From positions 15,288,712-15,352,711 of the forward strand of contig NC_037254.1 in the NCBI RefSeq assembly GCF_000002425.4: 64,000 bases of DNA. Direction: 5' to 3'. Source of the DNA: Physcomitrium patens (taxonomy: Eukaryota; Streptophyta; Bryopsida; Funariales; Funariaceae). Within the stretch, counting starts at the first letter, position 1. Every line of letters starts with the position of its first letter. The position numbers and the translations under genes are program-made. Below, piece after piece: positions 46,031 through 59,400 of the stretch. The notes beneath the pieces are model-generated. The model was given only the letters and a program-made list of their open reading frames with translations. It did no database searches and had not been told where the DNA came from.

Positions 46031-48240
46031 CCCTTCAAAACATATTTTTTCCACAAAGGGTTTTCTTTTCCTAAACTTTAGAAATTCATAACTCTTGATC
46101 TAACTATTCATTTTATCTAAAATTTATAGAATAGATAGAATTCACCCTTAAATTCTACTACAAAAAAAACTAACTATAAATTCACTTCCAATCTTTTGGA
46201 ATCTATGAAATCCTAGCAGATACTCTAAACCCTAATTTACAAGCACCCGAGCACTATTTTCTTAATATCTTAAGTATCCAATACTCAAATATCATTAAAC
46301 TAATGTATAAAGTTTATTAACATGAAATTACACATTTCCTGAAAATTTGAGTCCAAATCTTATCAAATTGCTCAAGATATAGCTCAAGACACAACCACTA
46401 GTAAATCAGATCACTTACTACCCTTAGATTGCATGTGCGGACTTCAAAATCCAATAACTCCTTTCTTTTAACTTAGAATCTAGCAAAAAATATGTGAAAA
46501 GTGTAGCTGAAAAAGTGCTCTCTCCAATCGCAGTTGCCGATCCTCAATTGCCATCCGTATACATGTGTTATGTCAAAAAGAGTGACAGTAGCTCTCAAAT
46601 CAATACCTTAACTTTGAGCACCTATATCTCCTTCATATAAACTCCAAACCATATAAAACTTACATCAAAACCATAGCCAAAAACCTAAAATTGTTGATCC
46701 TAGCCTTTAAAGCTTGAATGGTTCCGAAAAACTAACCCTAATCTTTAATATGGCCTCAGGCAGCCTCCTCAAAGCCCATTGGTCATGATTTTTGACCAAT
46801 AGGAATGGACATTTTCATCATCTATTTCCATTCATCTATATTGGTGCCCTAATTACTGCCTTTGCTACCAAAATCCTTCTTCAATCCTTTTTCTCATAAG
46901 ATTTACATAATTTATGCTCTAAACACCAAATAAAAGAACCAAAATAAGTTTCCAAAGGTCACCAATGACTAACAAAGGTGATTCTAAATATTTAGAAGTT
47001 ACTATCAACCAAAACCAATCTTAAAAGCCACTATCAAAAGAAATTAAAGTTATACAAATTCTATAGTAATCTTTTTAAACAACCTCTTTTTAAGGTAATA
47101 ATCAAATTATATTCTATAACCAACTAAAATCTACTAACATGGCTCTTACCATATTACATAGTAAATTATATATTAAGTATATAATTACACTATTTTCATA
47201 TAGTAGCTGAACCACAATATGACATCGCTTGAAATATGCACGTCTAGAGTATAATATCATTGAATATATAAATATGCTTCTTGAAATTGAGCAAGCCATC
47301 ACTACAAATGTAATCTTAATATTATATAGTGTCCACCTTCAATCAATCATTAACCATTTTGAAATAAACATTCTAATGTGTAACTTCTTTCCATTTTATC
47401 TCTTTGATTAGATTAGAAATGACACTACTAATGGTCATGACTTCTATCTTATCTCCCAAATTTTCCTTCAACTTATATTTTTTGGAAGTCTTTTGAACTT
47501 TGGAAGCTAGAATTAGTAATTTAAGATTTTTAGATATGAATTGGGTACAAATAATGTATGATTTGGAGTTTCTATAAAGAAATTATTGGTGTTGAAAGTT
47601 AAGGAGACAATTTCATACCTACTGTCACTCTTTGGGCATAACATATGATTACAAAGAACAATGAAGGATTGGTGATTGGCGATAGAGAGAGAAATTTTTA
47701 GACTACATTTTTTATATATTTTTTGATGAGTTTGGAGTTGAATGAAGAAGTTATAGAGAGTTGAAGTTAGAACATTCAAATCAAAGGCAAAAAGTAAGTG
47801 ATTTTGTTCATAGTAATGGTTGGAGCCATATCTAAAGTTTCTCGATAAATTTTTGGCTTAAACCTTTTGAAAAAGATAGATTATTGTATTAAAAATCTAT
47901 AAATATAAATTTTGTAGTATTTGAATATTTAATTTGTGAGATATGAAAAATATTACACACATGTATACAAAAACTATGATTTGAAGCTATTGTTAGGATT
48001 TTAATGATATCTTAAGATACGTGATGAATTTATAGTTGAAATTTATCATGGTAGTTTTTAAAAGTATATCAGTACTTCATATATAATTTGAGTGTATTTG
48101 AATGGTCCAATTAGAAGATATGAGTTGTTAAAGTTTGGAAGTAATATTCTATAAGGATATATAAGGATTTAGAGTTTTTTATCATATTTTGGATGTTTTT
48201 GGGAACTTAAGACTTATATATTTTATATAATTACTTCTAA
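46031..48240. repeat. Block of LTR-like repeats, including LTR-F copies 2 (+) and 3 (-)
   Basis: 46566-46960 is LTR-F in plus orientation (TGTTATGTCAAAAAGAGTGA...). The complement of about 47390-47650 is LTR-F again (TGTTATGCCCAAAGAGTGAC). 46080-46550 resembles part of LTR-D. No gene is seen. The two LTR-F copies face opposite ways about 400 bases apart. Confidence 0.55.
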
Positions 48241-48241
48241 A

Positions 48242-48248
<7 letters not shown>

Positions 48249-48298
<50 letters not shown>
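48249..48298. repeat. (TA)n microsatellite
   Basis: About 50 bases of uninterrupted TA dinucleotides. A shorter one lies at about 52917-52946. Confidence 0.95.
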
Positions 48299-48301
<3 letters not shown>

Positions 48302-48319
48302 ACTTGGTCTTTCTTATAT

Positions 48320-49420
48320 CAAGTCTTGATTGAGTAATTAGTGGTAACCAAAAGCCCAGTGCTTTCTTGATGCAAATTCTTTCTACTCTGATAGTATATA
48401 CAATTGCTAATTACTCTTGATCATGCATAAAGTAATTTTTCTCTACTCTTTTCAGCTTATGTAATTCATACATCAGAGGTTGGAGGTTCCTACCAAAGTG
48501 TTGTTGAAAGACCACTCCAATAGCAAAGTTGGAAGCATCAATGTCAAGCATACAAAGAAGGTTAAGATCATACAATTACAATATTAGAGTACTAATGAAT
48601 GTCTCCTTCAATTTATCAAAGGCACTTTGTTGCTCTGATTTCCATTCAAATAAGGCATCCTTTTCCAATAGGTTTGTTAATGAGACAGTAATGTAAGCAA
48701 ATTACTAAACAAAATGGCAATAATATCCAGTAAGGCCTAATAATGAGTAGACTTTAAAAGCATCCTTAGAGGTTAGTGAATCCTCTACTATTTTTAACTT
48801 ATCTTGTTCTATATGTACACCTTTGGATGACACCGCATACCCCAAAAATGTGACTTTTGACTTCAAAAGTTTATATTTTGATTGCTTGCAATAAAAGTGA
48901 CTATCTTATAGTTGGCATAGCACTTCTTGTAGATATTACTTATGCTCCTTAGAACTTTTACTATATACAAAGATATCATTAATAAAGACAACTACATATT
49001 TGTCCTAAAGATCCCAAAATAATATGTTCATGTGACCTATGAAGGAGGCTGGAGCATTGGTGAGACTAAAAAGAAAAACCAACCATTTGAAATATCCATA
49101 GCACATATAAAATATTATCTTTTCTATATTCTCTCTTACAATAGGTATTTGTTAATAGCTGCTCTCAAGTTCCAATTTACTAAAGATGGTCACATGTCAA
49201 AATTGATCAAAAAGATCATCCATGCGTATAAGTAAATATGCATTCTAATCAGTCTATTTATTGAAGCCTTAATAGTCAATGCAAAGACAAAAGCAAAGTC
49301 TTTCATCCTTCTTTGGTGCAAAGAGTATAGATACTCTCCATAGTAATGTGCTTTTTCAAATGAGGTCCTTCTCTAAGAGTTTATCCAATATCTTTTGTAG
49401 CTCTTGAAGTACTTTTGGTG
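48320..49420 (-). pseudogene. Element E reverse transcriptase and RNase H
   Basis: The minus strand gives NAYLLIRMDDLFDQF, VTIFSKLELESSY, SLTNAPASFIGHMN and the catalytic box VVVFINDIFVYSKS (Asp to Asn in the first Asp). Then come TFLGYAVSSKGVHIEQDKL and RNase H LLCMLDIDASNFAIGVV and KNYFMHD. Numerous stops; clearly inactive. Confidence 0.82.
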
Positions 49421-49929
49421 CTAAGCAATAAATTAATTGACTTATTAGTTTGATTCCAAGCAATAGTTCTATTTAAAAAGAAGCACCTCAATCAAGAAGC
49501 ATACTACTAGATAGGTCAGTTGGAAAGACATCTTCATATTCTTATATGAGTTGTTCTGCTTATTCTACTCTTTTGGTTGACTTGTCCACCATTGATGCAA
49601 GATTTGGAGACAAAGCTATGTCATTTGTCTTTGAAAGACAATAGCTATTCCTATTATTGGTCCTCGACTCCTTTACTAGAGAGCCATATTTTTTTGTTTT
49701 GTCTCAATATCGACTTGGTGAGTTTCAAGACTATGAACTTATCTTATCTTGTTGGTACTTAAATTTTGATATTTTGAACAACTTCAATTTGATAGCCTGG
49801 TTTTTTATTATAGAAATAGAATTCTTTTTATACCAATATTTTTTGTCTTTATGGTGTCGATGTTTCTTGTAAGGTATCAATCACTATTGGCATTGATTAT
49901 AGTGCCATAATATTAGATAACAGTATATG

Positions 49930-50425
49930 ACTTCATGCTATAGATCTTGCTATACAATTTTTGAAATCTATAGCATCGATCTTCTCTGCAATCCAAATTA
50001 CCTCTTTAAATGTTTGTAGATACTTAAGTTCCATCTTTCATTGGACTTTAGGTTTCAAATCTTGTAAGAATCAATCCATCATCTTTGCCTCCAAAATATT
50101 ATCAATTTGAAAACATAAGGATTTGAATTAAGAGATATAATCTTATATTGACCTAGATTGTATAAGGCTTTCCAATTGATCGTGTGCTATCTTCTCTCCA
50201 CTAATGGGCTAAAATTTATTCCTAAACTCAGTCTCAAACTCCTCTCAATCACAAAATCCACCTTAAGCTCTATAGCTTTGAACTCAATGTCACCACCAAA
50301 TGGCTACAACATCTCTCAAATAGTTAGTTACATACATAATTCTTTAAATATTATTTTCTCCAGATAATTGGAGGTATTATTGCATGTTGAAGAGCCATTG
50401 ACATACATCTTTTTGTCTTAAAGCC
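49930..50425 (-). pseudogene. Element E gag
   Basis: The minus strand reads QWLFNMQ, LQLSGEN, YVTNYLRDVVAIWW, FETEFRNKF, FKSLCFQIDNILEAKMMD and FLQDLKPKVQ, a recognisable gypsy capsid domain with stops. It ends against the right LTR remnant at about 50431. Confidence 0.78.
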
Positions 50426-50629
50426 GTAAAGTCCTATGGTGGATTCTCCCTAAATAACCACCCTAAATTCTTTCTAAAATATTCTACAAAGGATCCTACC
50501 TAGTCTACTAACCTAATTTCAATTCTAGAAACTTCTATGATTCTATTTATCTATTCTTATATAAATATCTTATCTATATACTATTACATACAATATGTAT
50601 AAAATTTTAAGTAATATCAATAATTTAAC

Positions 50630-52911
50630 CAATAATTATTAAAATTTTAAGATTTTTTAGAATTGATTAGGATTAGTTAATTTTTTATAAAGATTTCATT
50701 AGACTTTGTAGGATATTTTAAATATTTTATTAGAATTTTTAAAGATTTGATAGGATTTTATTATAATTTAATTAGGATTTATTTTTTAAAAATTAGTATT
50801 TATTGAAGATTTTATTAAGATTATTAGGATTTATTTACGATTTGATGAAGGTTTTTTTAGAATTTTATTAAGATATTTTTAAGGCTTACTTAAAAATTCT
50901 TCAAGTTTATATATATATAGATACATAATTTTCTTAGGATTTTTTTTAAAAATTCTTTGAGATTTTTTTTAAAATTTTAAAAATGATTATCTAATGATTC
51001 TTTTAGGATTTATTTATAATATTTTAGAATTTGATTAATATTTAATTTAAAAATTCAAATTTAATTCAAATTTATTTAATATTTTATTATGATTGTTAGA
51101 TTCTTTGTTTATTACAAATACAATTTACCTTCCATATCCAAGCTCTTAATGCGTTCTCAAATAAGATGATACATATTATAACAATGTCAAATATAGCTTC
51201 TTATTAGATAGTATCTATAGAGACAAAATTGAGACCTATTGTAAGTGTAAAATTCACTCTTCAACCCAAATTACAAGATGGTCTCAATTAAGAATTGCTT
51301 GTAATTGGTGGTATAAAGTGGAAGAATCAAGAAGAAGGACAAAAGAAGCAAAATACAAAAAAATAAGTAAAACAAGTACAATCAATCAATTGTACACTAC
51401 AAAACTAGTCACAGTTTGTTTATTGAGTTTTCATCCAATAAAAAGTAAAGAGTAAAATTTAAAAAAATATTTTTTAAAAAAAAAATTATCTTTTTAAAGT
51501 TGTAAGAAATATGTAAATCTGAATTACTATGAGTAAGTTATGAAGGTTTAAAAAATAACAGGTAAATAAATAAAAAGTTAAGTAAATAATTTTACCTCAA
51601 AGATAACTTGCTTAAGAAATCAAGAGTTTGAGCCTTACTAAGGCTCACAAGTAGTGTATATTGGTTCCTAAGAGAGGCCACGAGGAATTAGTCTTATCTT
51701 CCTAACTACCTTCAAGGTGCTACAATCCATATAGGACTTGTGCACCTCCCTTCTTACAAGGACTATACTAGCTGCTAGTTCTCCTATTTTCTACTAGTAA
51801 ATCCTATAATTTTACATTTTTGACTTCACCATGGTGTTTAAAAACACCCAATTATCCTTAAAACCTCTTGTGGCCTTCAAATCTTACTATATTTTTTCAT
51901 AATGGCTTCCAAAGTGATAAAATTTATTTTTACCAAAGTCTTAGAAATTGCTCTAAAAATTCCTAAAATATTCTAAATAAATTCTAAAAATTCCTACAAT
52001 AGTTTTATAATATTAATAATAGTTGAAGGCTATAATTTTCTACTATGATGATTTTTATAATAATAAAATTAATTTAAATCTACTATAAATCATACTTTTT
52101 ATATAACTAACTAAAAAGATGAGGTTCTTTCTCATGTTTCTTCTAACTACTAATTAATATTTATAGTTTTTCTTATAAATAATATGCATAGATAAAAGGC
52201 CAATATAAATATTAATCTTAGTAAATATTCCTCAATATTCAATAATAAGTAAAAAATATACTAAACAAATTAAGATAATTATCTCTAAGACTTACTAAAA
52301 CTCCAATTCTACAACTAACAATCTAATTTTCTATTTGTATAAAGATTTCTATACTATTCACTATATATTGTGGTTCTAAGAACTCTAAATGTATCTTTTT
52401 ATCCTAAAACAACTAATGAGTCAATTTCATGATTCATGCTTTTCTTACTTTTGTTAATATCTTTTCCTTCTTCTAGTCTAATGTTTATAGTTTTTTAATT
52501 GATAATGGTCAATCCAATTTCTTTTAGAATATGAATATTTTTTCTTTTTTTTCATCACTTATGTATATGTATATGTGAATATATATAAAAATATATATCT
52601 TTTAATTTCTTCTTTTTTAATATACATAGTAGATATACATCAATATATTTCAAATTCCTAACTATATATGTATGCACATTGATTTTATAACATAGCATAA
52701 TCTAAAAACCAATCACTAACATATCCATGTCTTCCTTCCAATTTTAATATTTAAAAACCAATCAATACCATTTATATTTGAACACTATATTATTCATAAA
52801 TGCAAAGTATTCTTTAATCTTATGTAGATTTTATTAATTTCTTAATTTAATTTTAATTTTAATAAAATTATTTGATATTAAATCTTTTTGAAAATAATAT
52901 GTGAAAATATC

Positions 52912-52951
<40 letters not shown>

Positions 52952-53500
52952 ATGTATATATATGTATTTTTATTAAATATCTTATTTTTTTGTATATGAG
53001 TATAGATAGATATATATATATATATATATAAGTATTTTAATTCTTATCTTTAATAAATCATAGCATCTAATAATGTATTTTCTTAGAGCAGTAATTATGA
53101 TAAAAAAATTATCAATAATATTGTATTCTAATGTAAATTCTATATTATTTTTTATTTATTATAGATTTTTTAAATATATATTTTATATCATAGCACATTA
53201 AAATTAAAAACAAAGATATTAACTTCAAATAATATTTTCTATTTTGAATAAAAATAAAAATAAAATTTCTCTTTATTTCTTTTGATACTTGTTATTTAAA
53301 ACCATAATTTTATTAAGTTAAATGATTAAAAAGCAAAAAACCACATTTTTCAAATATAAAGAATTATCTATTCTAGTACATAAAGACTGGAATGACTTCA
53401 AAACCGCTAAATTACAATTTGAACCCCAAAATGTAAAATAATGTTTAATAACAATCGGTATTTTTTTATGGCAAAGAAATTGAAGAATGTTTGAAATGGC
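50630..53500. other. AT-rich non-coding DNA with degenerate TTAGGATTT words
   Basis: 50630-51100 is full of ATTAGGATTT- and AAGATTT-like words, the complement of the LTR-D array in eroded form. The rest has TA-rich microsatellites (52917-52946, 53011-53031) and no ORF. 51600-51790 is slightly GC-richer but unrecognised. Confidence 0.4.
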
Positions 53501-53579
53501 TCTAAGAGTATGGGCTATGTCTTGGTTAATTGTATTTATTTTATTTTTTATCAGCTCTCAACTTTAGGGCCTTGCAAGT

Positions 53580-54540
53580 GTTAACTCAGTATTGGCTTGC
53601 AAATGTAAAGAGTGATCCTTCCTTGAAAAATAAAGGTAGGGGCTGTTTTAATTTGAGGGTTGGGAATAAAACGCAGTAGCCCTGAGGAGTTGGAAAGAAG
53701 TAAAAAAGTAAAGGTAAGAGGAGAAATGAGGATGGATAGATAGATAGAGAGGGGTTGGGTGGGCCTGGTGTCGGCACAGTTCATCCATCCATTCTCCGAA
53801 GGGGATTGGTCATCCTGTAAGGAGGAAGGCGAGGAGGAGGAGGCAGTGGGGGCGAGGGGGTGAGGGGGCGTGTGAGTCGGCAACTAGCAAATGAAAGAGA
53901 GAGACGGAGAGAGAGAGCAGCGGGGAGGGAGGGAAGGAAGGCTCCAGGGGGGTTTGGGGTGTGGGGGCACGAAATGCTTCTTCTTCTTCTGCTTGTTGCT
54001 CCGACGACGACTACTACTACTGCTACTCATCATCCTACATAGATAGACCCACCATTCTACTGCTGCTGCAGATCCACTTACTTACCCTGCCTGCATCCCA
54101 TGGCATTATCATCATCATCACCAACTGCCACTCCTCCTCCTCCTCCTCCTCATGACGGTCACAGCATCAGCCTTCCCCCACGCCCCGACGGGTAGCTCCC
54201 CTCCCTCCCTCATCATCATCACCATCATTCCTTCCACTTTTGGTTCCCGCTCTGCCGAATGCCTTCCTTCCTTGCTTGCATCCTTGCTTCCTTGTTTTTG
54301 TGTGCGCTTGCAAACGGTATCTTATTGTCTGCATGGACTTTGTCGCTGGCTGAAGCATTAGATCTACGGAAGGAAAGAATCTGTTTTCTTGCAAAATTTC
54401 TCTGGATTCTTTGTGTTCACTGCTCTTACCGACTTTTCAGCATTGCGTGGAAAGTGGGTGTTGGACAATGGATAGTCGAGTTATCGATAAAGATCGTTCA
54501 CTTCACGTCTTCTGATTAGTGGACGGTATAGCAATTTTAA
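53580..54540 (+). promoter_or_regulatory. GC-richer putative promoter / 5' UTR with simple repeats
   Basis: GA-rich (53700-53950), then TTC, ACT, CTC and ATC trinucleotide runs (53975-54230). Base composition changes abruptly from the AT-rich flank. Short ORFs on both strands follow the simple repeats and are not credible proteins. The location about 0.7-1.6 kb upstream of recognised exons suggests the promoter and long leader of the aminotransferase gene. A 5' exon may be here. Confidence 0.45.
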
Positions 54541-55210
54541 TCCAGGCGTCTTTAAGCTAAGCTTTCACGTGTGCGTAGTCGTGACCTGATTTATGAGCCC
54601 AAACAATCGCAGATTACTCTATTTCAAGCTCCTCACTTTTGTTTCATTGTATTGGAGAATATATGGCCGGATGCTATGAGGGGTGATAACTGAAGATGAT
54701 ATTCTGAGATTCTTCTTGCTAATTTCCATTCTCATATTGTGCTTTGCTCCAATTGCGACATAGACCCCAGTACATCCCAATTCGTGTGTTGCGAAATGGC
54801 CATTGCTGATTATTTTGGCAGTCGTTTGTTGCTAATTGAGCAGAATGCAAATTAGCCGGAGATATGGTGTGAAATTGGAATGACAGATGCGGTGATGGAT
54901 GTGCTCTCGAAAGGTTTTGATGCAGATTTTAGGAAGAGAGTACCAATTCGACCTCAGTGCCCTTGGTTTAATTACAAAATTTGAGGAATGTCCAGTGAAA
55001 AGTAGGGTTTATGTGTTAGGAGTATGGATCCCTTGTGGTTGTCAATTCACACTGTTTGATAGCGAACGACATTCCGTCGACAAAGACTGCTTACGTATAT
55101 ATATAGATATATATATCTATATACATAAAATCGCTGATTTTCCATCTATGGATTACGCAAAGTGGAAATGTTCTAGGTGGATGACGATTCTTCCATAACC
55201 TGGTATGCAG

Positions 55211-56966
55211 AGTTGCTGATGAAGCAGGAGGGTTAGCAATTGGCTCTGCAAAAGTCACCATACCAGTTCTTGGTCTTACCGAGGTGAAATGAGCTCTTTT
55301 CTTCAAATGATCATTTTAGAGGCACATTTTATCAGGGCATTTTCTTTTGTACGTGTACTTATACTTAGTGAATCTCAATGTGGCAGATCATTTCTCGGCT
55401 ACAGAAGGAGGCCAGTGCTGCCAAATTTAAGAACTTCCGGTCCATGTATTCTAGTATTGTCGGTGCCATTACCACAGATGTGGCAGCCATGGTGATACCG
55501 CTTGATGATCACATGGTGCACAGAGGTCACTCTGTTTTTGATACAAGCATCCTTGTCAACGGGTATTCACTCCTTCTGCAGACTCGCCTTTGGTTCACGT
55601 GATAGTAGGGCGCAACGCTCAGACTGTAATCAGCTGAGCGAGGTAGAAATTCCATTATCTCATCTGTTAGGCGGCCGTGAAGTTTTTGAGTTTGGAAGTT
55701 GTTTCAAAACGTAGAATTTCGATAAAAGTTGATAGTTCGGCAGTCTACGAGACTTTCCAATCTAAAGATCTAAAAACAACTTTTGAAATAGGGCCGGATA
55801 ACTTAGAAGCGTTGCGTTTTTGTGCAGGTATCTTTACGAACTTGATGCTCATCTGGACCGCTTTCTTAGTTCAGCAACGAAAGCGAAGATTACACCGCCT
55901 TTCGACCGAGCAACAATACGAGAGATCTTGTTACAAACCGTTTCGGCAGGTAAATGTCAGCATGGGATACTCCGATTCTGGATGTCCGTCGGTCGAGGAA
56001 ATTTCGAGTTGTCTGCCAAGAACTGCCTGGAGTCGTCTCTCTTTGCATGTCTAGTGGAGGAGAATTTCATTGATGATGAACCACTTGATGGTCTAAAGGT
56101 ATGTAAAAACCTTTCAATTTTCACGATTCATCTGGAGTTAAAATTTGTGTGCTTGGAGTTAAGACTTCAGACGAACTTCATGCATTTGTTTGTCGATGTT
56201 GTTTACCTGTTTCCTCTTGCGTTTGCAGGTGATCACCTCCACCGTGCCGATCAAACATAAAGATTTTGCCACCATCAAATCCACTAACTACCTTCTGAAT
56301 GCATTGGTTGTGATGGAAGCGGAAGAAAAGGGTGCAAACGTCGGCATTTGGCTAGATGAGGATGGCAACATAGCTGAGGGGCAGAATATGAATGTTGGAT
56401 TTCTTACAAACGAGGGCGAACTGTTACTCCCTCCTTTCGACAGGATCTTATCAGGATGCACAGCGAAACGAGTTCTGGAGCTTGTGCCGCAGCTGATAAA
56501 GGAGAATGCCATACCGGGTCTCAAGAGCGTGAAACAAACGAAAATCTCATTATCAGAAGCCAAAATTGCTGCAGAAATGATGATCATAATTAGCGGGGAA
56601 ATGATCATGCCTGTTGTTGAGTGGGATGGCAAACCTGTGGGAAATGGTAAGTTTGTGTCTGCTACTATTGTCTGGTCTTACAGATCATCTTGTCCTGAAA
56701 TTTTTGAAGACCTTAAATTCGTGCTTGTTTGCCCCGCTTTTCCCAAAATGTCTCAGTTAAGATTGTTTGTGACTTCTACGAGACATTAGAGGCTACACTA
56801 GAATGAATCTTTTGTAGAAACGCTTTGGAAGAGTTGCTTATGTGTTGTGGTTTTTGCAGGAAATCCAGGTCGTGTTTCAGTGGCTTTGCGTAAATGCATG
56901 CGGCAGGATATGTTGGTGACTCCGTCTGCTGTGCTGACACTTGTGCCATCCCCGAAGCCTGTTTGA
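55211..56966 (+). CDS. Class IV PLP aminotransferase: D-amino-acid transaminase / aminodeoxychorismate lyase-like (five exons found, 5' end missing)
   Basis: Host gene. Exons inferred from GT-AG borders and frame continuity: 55211-55283, 55387-55562, 55828-56098, 56229-56646 and 56860-56966 (TGA at 56964), giving 347 residues. The protein matches the plant family of Arabidopsis At5g57850, a plastid enzyme reported as aminodeoxychorismate lyase (folate p-aminobenzoate branch) and D-amino-acid transaminase. Visible motifs: TIPVLGLTE, MYSSIVGAITTD, DDHMVHRGHSVFDT, the PLP lysine in ATIKSTNYL (Lys codon 56277), the cofactor glutamate in IAEGQNMNVGF (56376), ILSGCTAKR, and C-terminal TLVPSP. No Met precedes the first recognised exon in frame, so at least one upstream exon, probably with a transit peptide, is unplaced. 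All catalytic positions are present and it looks functional. Confidence 0.88.
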
Positions 56967-59400
56967 TCAATTTGACCATGGTTGTATTGTTTCTGAGCAG
57001 TTCTACAACGCGTAAACATTTACAACTAGAAGGATTCTACGGCCTGCGTTTGTGTTTACCCATCAAAATAACTTGGTTTGTAATATGATTTGATCTCCTT
57101 CATCTTGGATCAAAATCCTATTCGTCTGAATGGAAAGAAACCTGGAGGGGACATTTGTAACCATCGAACCATTCTTATGTTGCAAGTAGAGGCTACTGCT
57201 TCCGATCGATGTATTCCTGCAGCTGGTCCTGTTACAATACATGCCGCAGCCATTATTGCCACGCGTCTATGAGCAGAAGGTAGTAAGAGGCCACTCTGTC
57301 CCGTGTTTGATTGCTTATTGTCAGGTAATTGAGAAGCAATTTGACGAACAGCAGCAATAGCTTTTCATCAACTCAACAACGTGATCAATGCTTTCTGTGT
57401 TCTTGTGACCAACCCTTGGAAGGAGATATCACGGCTCACAGCTTACAAGACTTTTCCTAAGGGAAAGTTGTACCTGTCATCAGCAGAATTCAAATCTGAT
57501 TAGCTGTCAGCAAGGACACTGCGTTCTGAGATTATAAGCTTGCATTCAGCCAAAGCAGTTGATGCAAGTAGGTCGGACACTTGCATACGAAAATGAATGA
57601 AATCACCTCTACGACATCACGACCCTTTTCGCAGAGACCAGCACTGTCGGCTTGAGAAAAAAAAAATTTGCCAGTGTCACAGTGCGCACCAGGATCACGG
57701 CACCTACACGGGCAACGCCTTCTATGTCTTTGACTCGGAATACTAGTCAGTCTTTACTCGCCCTGATGGGGTCCCAGAGGAATACCGCGCAGGCGATGGA
57801 AACCCTATTGGCCCAGCGCACTAAAACATGATTCCTGACGTCTGGATTTGTTCGACTGGGCCAGGCAAGAAGACGTCAGAGCGGGGTGTGCAGAGAGAGG
57901 ACGACGCAGTGATGGCAACTGTACAGTGCATCCATCCATCTGTCCGTAATGATAGAGCCTGGGCATGCATTGGAGGGGGGGTTACTGCGCCTGCCGTGTC
58001 CTGCCATGGACATCATGAGAGAGGATGGCCGGATCCCTAATGCTTCCTCCTCCTGCCTAGTACAGTCAGTAGCTCCCACAGCCTTGTGCAGTTAGTTCTT
58101 CTCTCTCTCACTGGCATCATATGATCCTCCCCTGTTCTGGATGTTCCAGGAAGTTCCCACCTTGCAGCTCACCCCCCTCCACATCCATCCATCCATCTAT
58201 AATCTCATTCATTCATCCATAAGCTCATTCCTCTGGACGTTTTCAGCTCTACCACATTGAACACAACTACCATGCACATGGACATGCCCAAGGGACATTC
58301 TAATCCTGGCATTTCCACAGGTCATCACAATTGGCATCAGATGTGAAGAAGTCTTTGTTTTTGCAGACTGAGTTAAGTAATTAGTAACCACATCTTTTCA
58401 GAACCTCTCTTTCATCATGCTGATTGACTTGATGGATGGCATCCTCTTTTTGTGTGTCACTGCATATCCAGTTATTTGTTTATGATGGGGGACTGGATCC
58501 CAGAATGAGTATTCAAAGTGAGCATAGTTCCACCTTGGTATAATGTAGAGTGCCCAAGACCTTAAGGACATGTTTTGAGGAATTGTTGGAGGTGGATATT
58601 GAGACCAAGGGAAGGAAGGATCATGACATTGTTTGGTCATGAGGCTTCCTTCACCCATCCATCCATGGTGGGAAGGGACACTCAGGATATGATTGATGGC
58701 ATAACTTAGTGGGGTGGTGAAGGGGGAGTTGCTACACTATTTCCCTTTCTTTCCTCCTCCCACATTAACAGGCAGTAATAGAGGAGCTGGGATCAGCCAC
58801 TTCTCAACTGTTGCTTGGTCTGTCCATCTGCAATTCCCTGCTTGCCTTCCTTCCTTTGTTTGTTTATTTGTTTGTTTGTTTTTGTGTCCATGTGCCCACC
58901 CATCACTCTGTTTGTTCGTCCATCCATGCCATGCCATGTGTGCATGCCTGACACAAGCAAACAGTCCTGACTGACACTTGAAGCATCAGAATTGAGCACA
59001 ACAAACACCATGTGTGTATCCTAACACATTAAGGCAGCCTATACATCATGACTTCCAGGACACTACTGAACAAGGCCACTCCAATCATATTCACAGAATA
59101 TGATTAATGGGAACTGGAAAGAAAAGAAAACTGTTGCTGTTGGGGGTCCTCATTATGGTTGGAGAGCCACAACACCAGGACATTGGAAGGATGATGGATG
59201 ACACTACAACAGCAGAGCAGCTTGCATAACAATATATTATGCTTTCCTTTTTTTACCATGATTGTTCTTGTTCCATTCACAAGTTTGAACAATCACAATC
59301 CATTGCTCACAGAGCACATCTTCTTTGGTTAAATCACATACTTATGTTAGTCAAATCTTGATTTCTTCTAAACTTCATCTTTGCCTGAACTATTTCTGTT
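56967..59400. other. Low-copy intergenic DNA downstream of the aminotransferase gene
   Basis: Includes the 3' UTR and about 2 kb of moderately GC-rich sequence with no recognised gene. 57668-57827 is open in two frames (one reads HGTYTGNAFYVFDSEY before a stop) but matches nothing I know. CATC and TTTG simple repeats occur at about 58185-58225 and 58856-58885. No tRNA or known microRNA was identified. Confidence 0.45.

Larger units (their letters stand above)
42000..50600 (-). mobile_element. Eroded minus-strand Ty3/gypsy element E, interrupted by LTR insertions
   Basis: Similar segments at about 42286-42460 and 50431-50600 (both with CTAAATARCCACCCTAAATTC) look like its LTR remnants. Between them, right to left on the minus strand, are gag (49.95-50.42 kb), RT/RNase H (48.3-49.4), integrase zinc domain and start of core (45.64-46.03), rest of core (43.7-44.31) and chromodomain region (42.48-42.8). 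Intervening blocks are solo LTR-like insertions. Confidence 0.72.

Noticed and set aside
53581..54394. Several 60-100 codon ORFs on both strands at the promoter of the aminotransferase gene
   Set aside because: Sequences are Ser-, Thr-, Ile- or Leu-run translations of simple repeats. No family resemblance. An N-terminal exon could still hide here but cannot be chosen.
54259..54519. ORF with a signal-peptide-like start (MPSFLACILASLFLCALANG)
   Set aside because: Hydrophobicity arises from CTT/TTG repeats. No downstream domain, and its possible splice phase does not fit the first recognised aminotransferase exon.
58080..58120. Possible microRNA156-like sequence in the CTTCTCTCTCTCAC stretch
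   Set aside because: The complement does not match the known mature sequence and no hairpin partner was seen.
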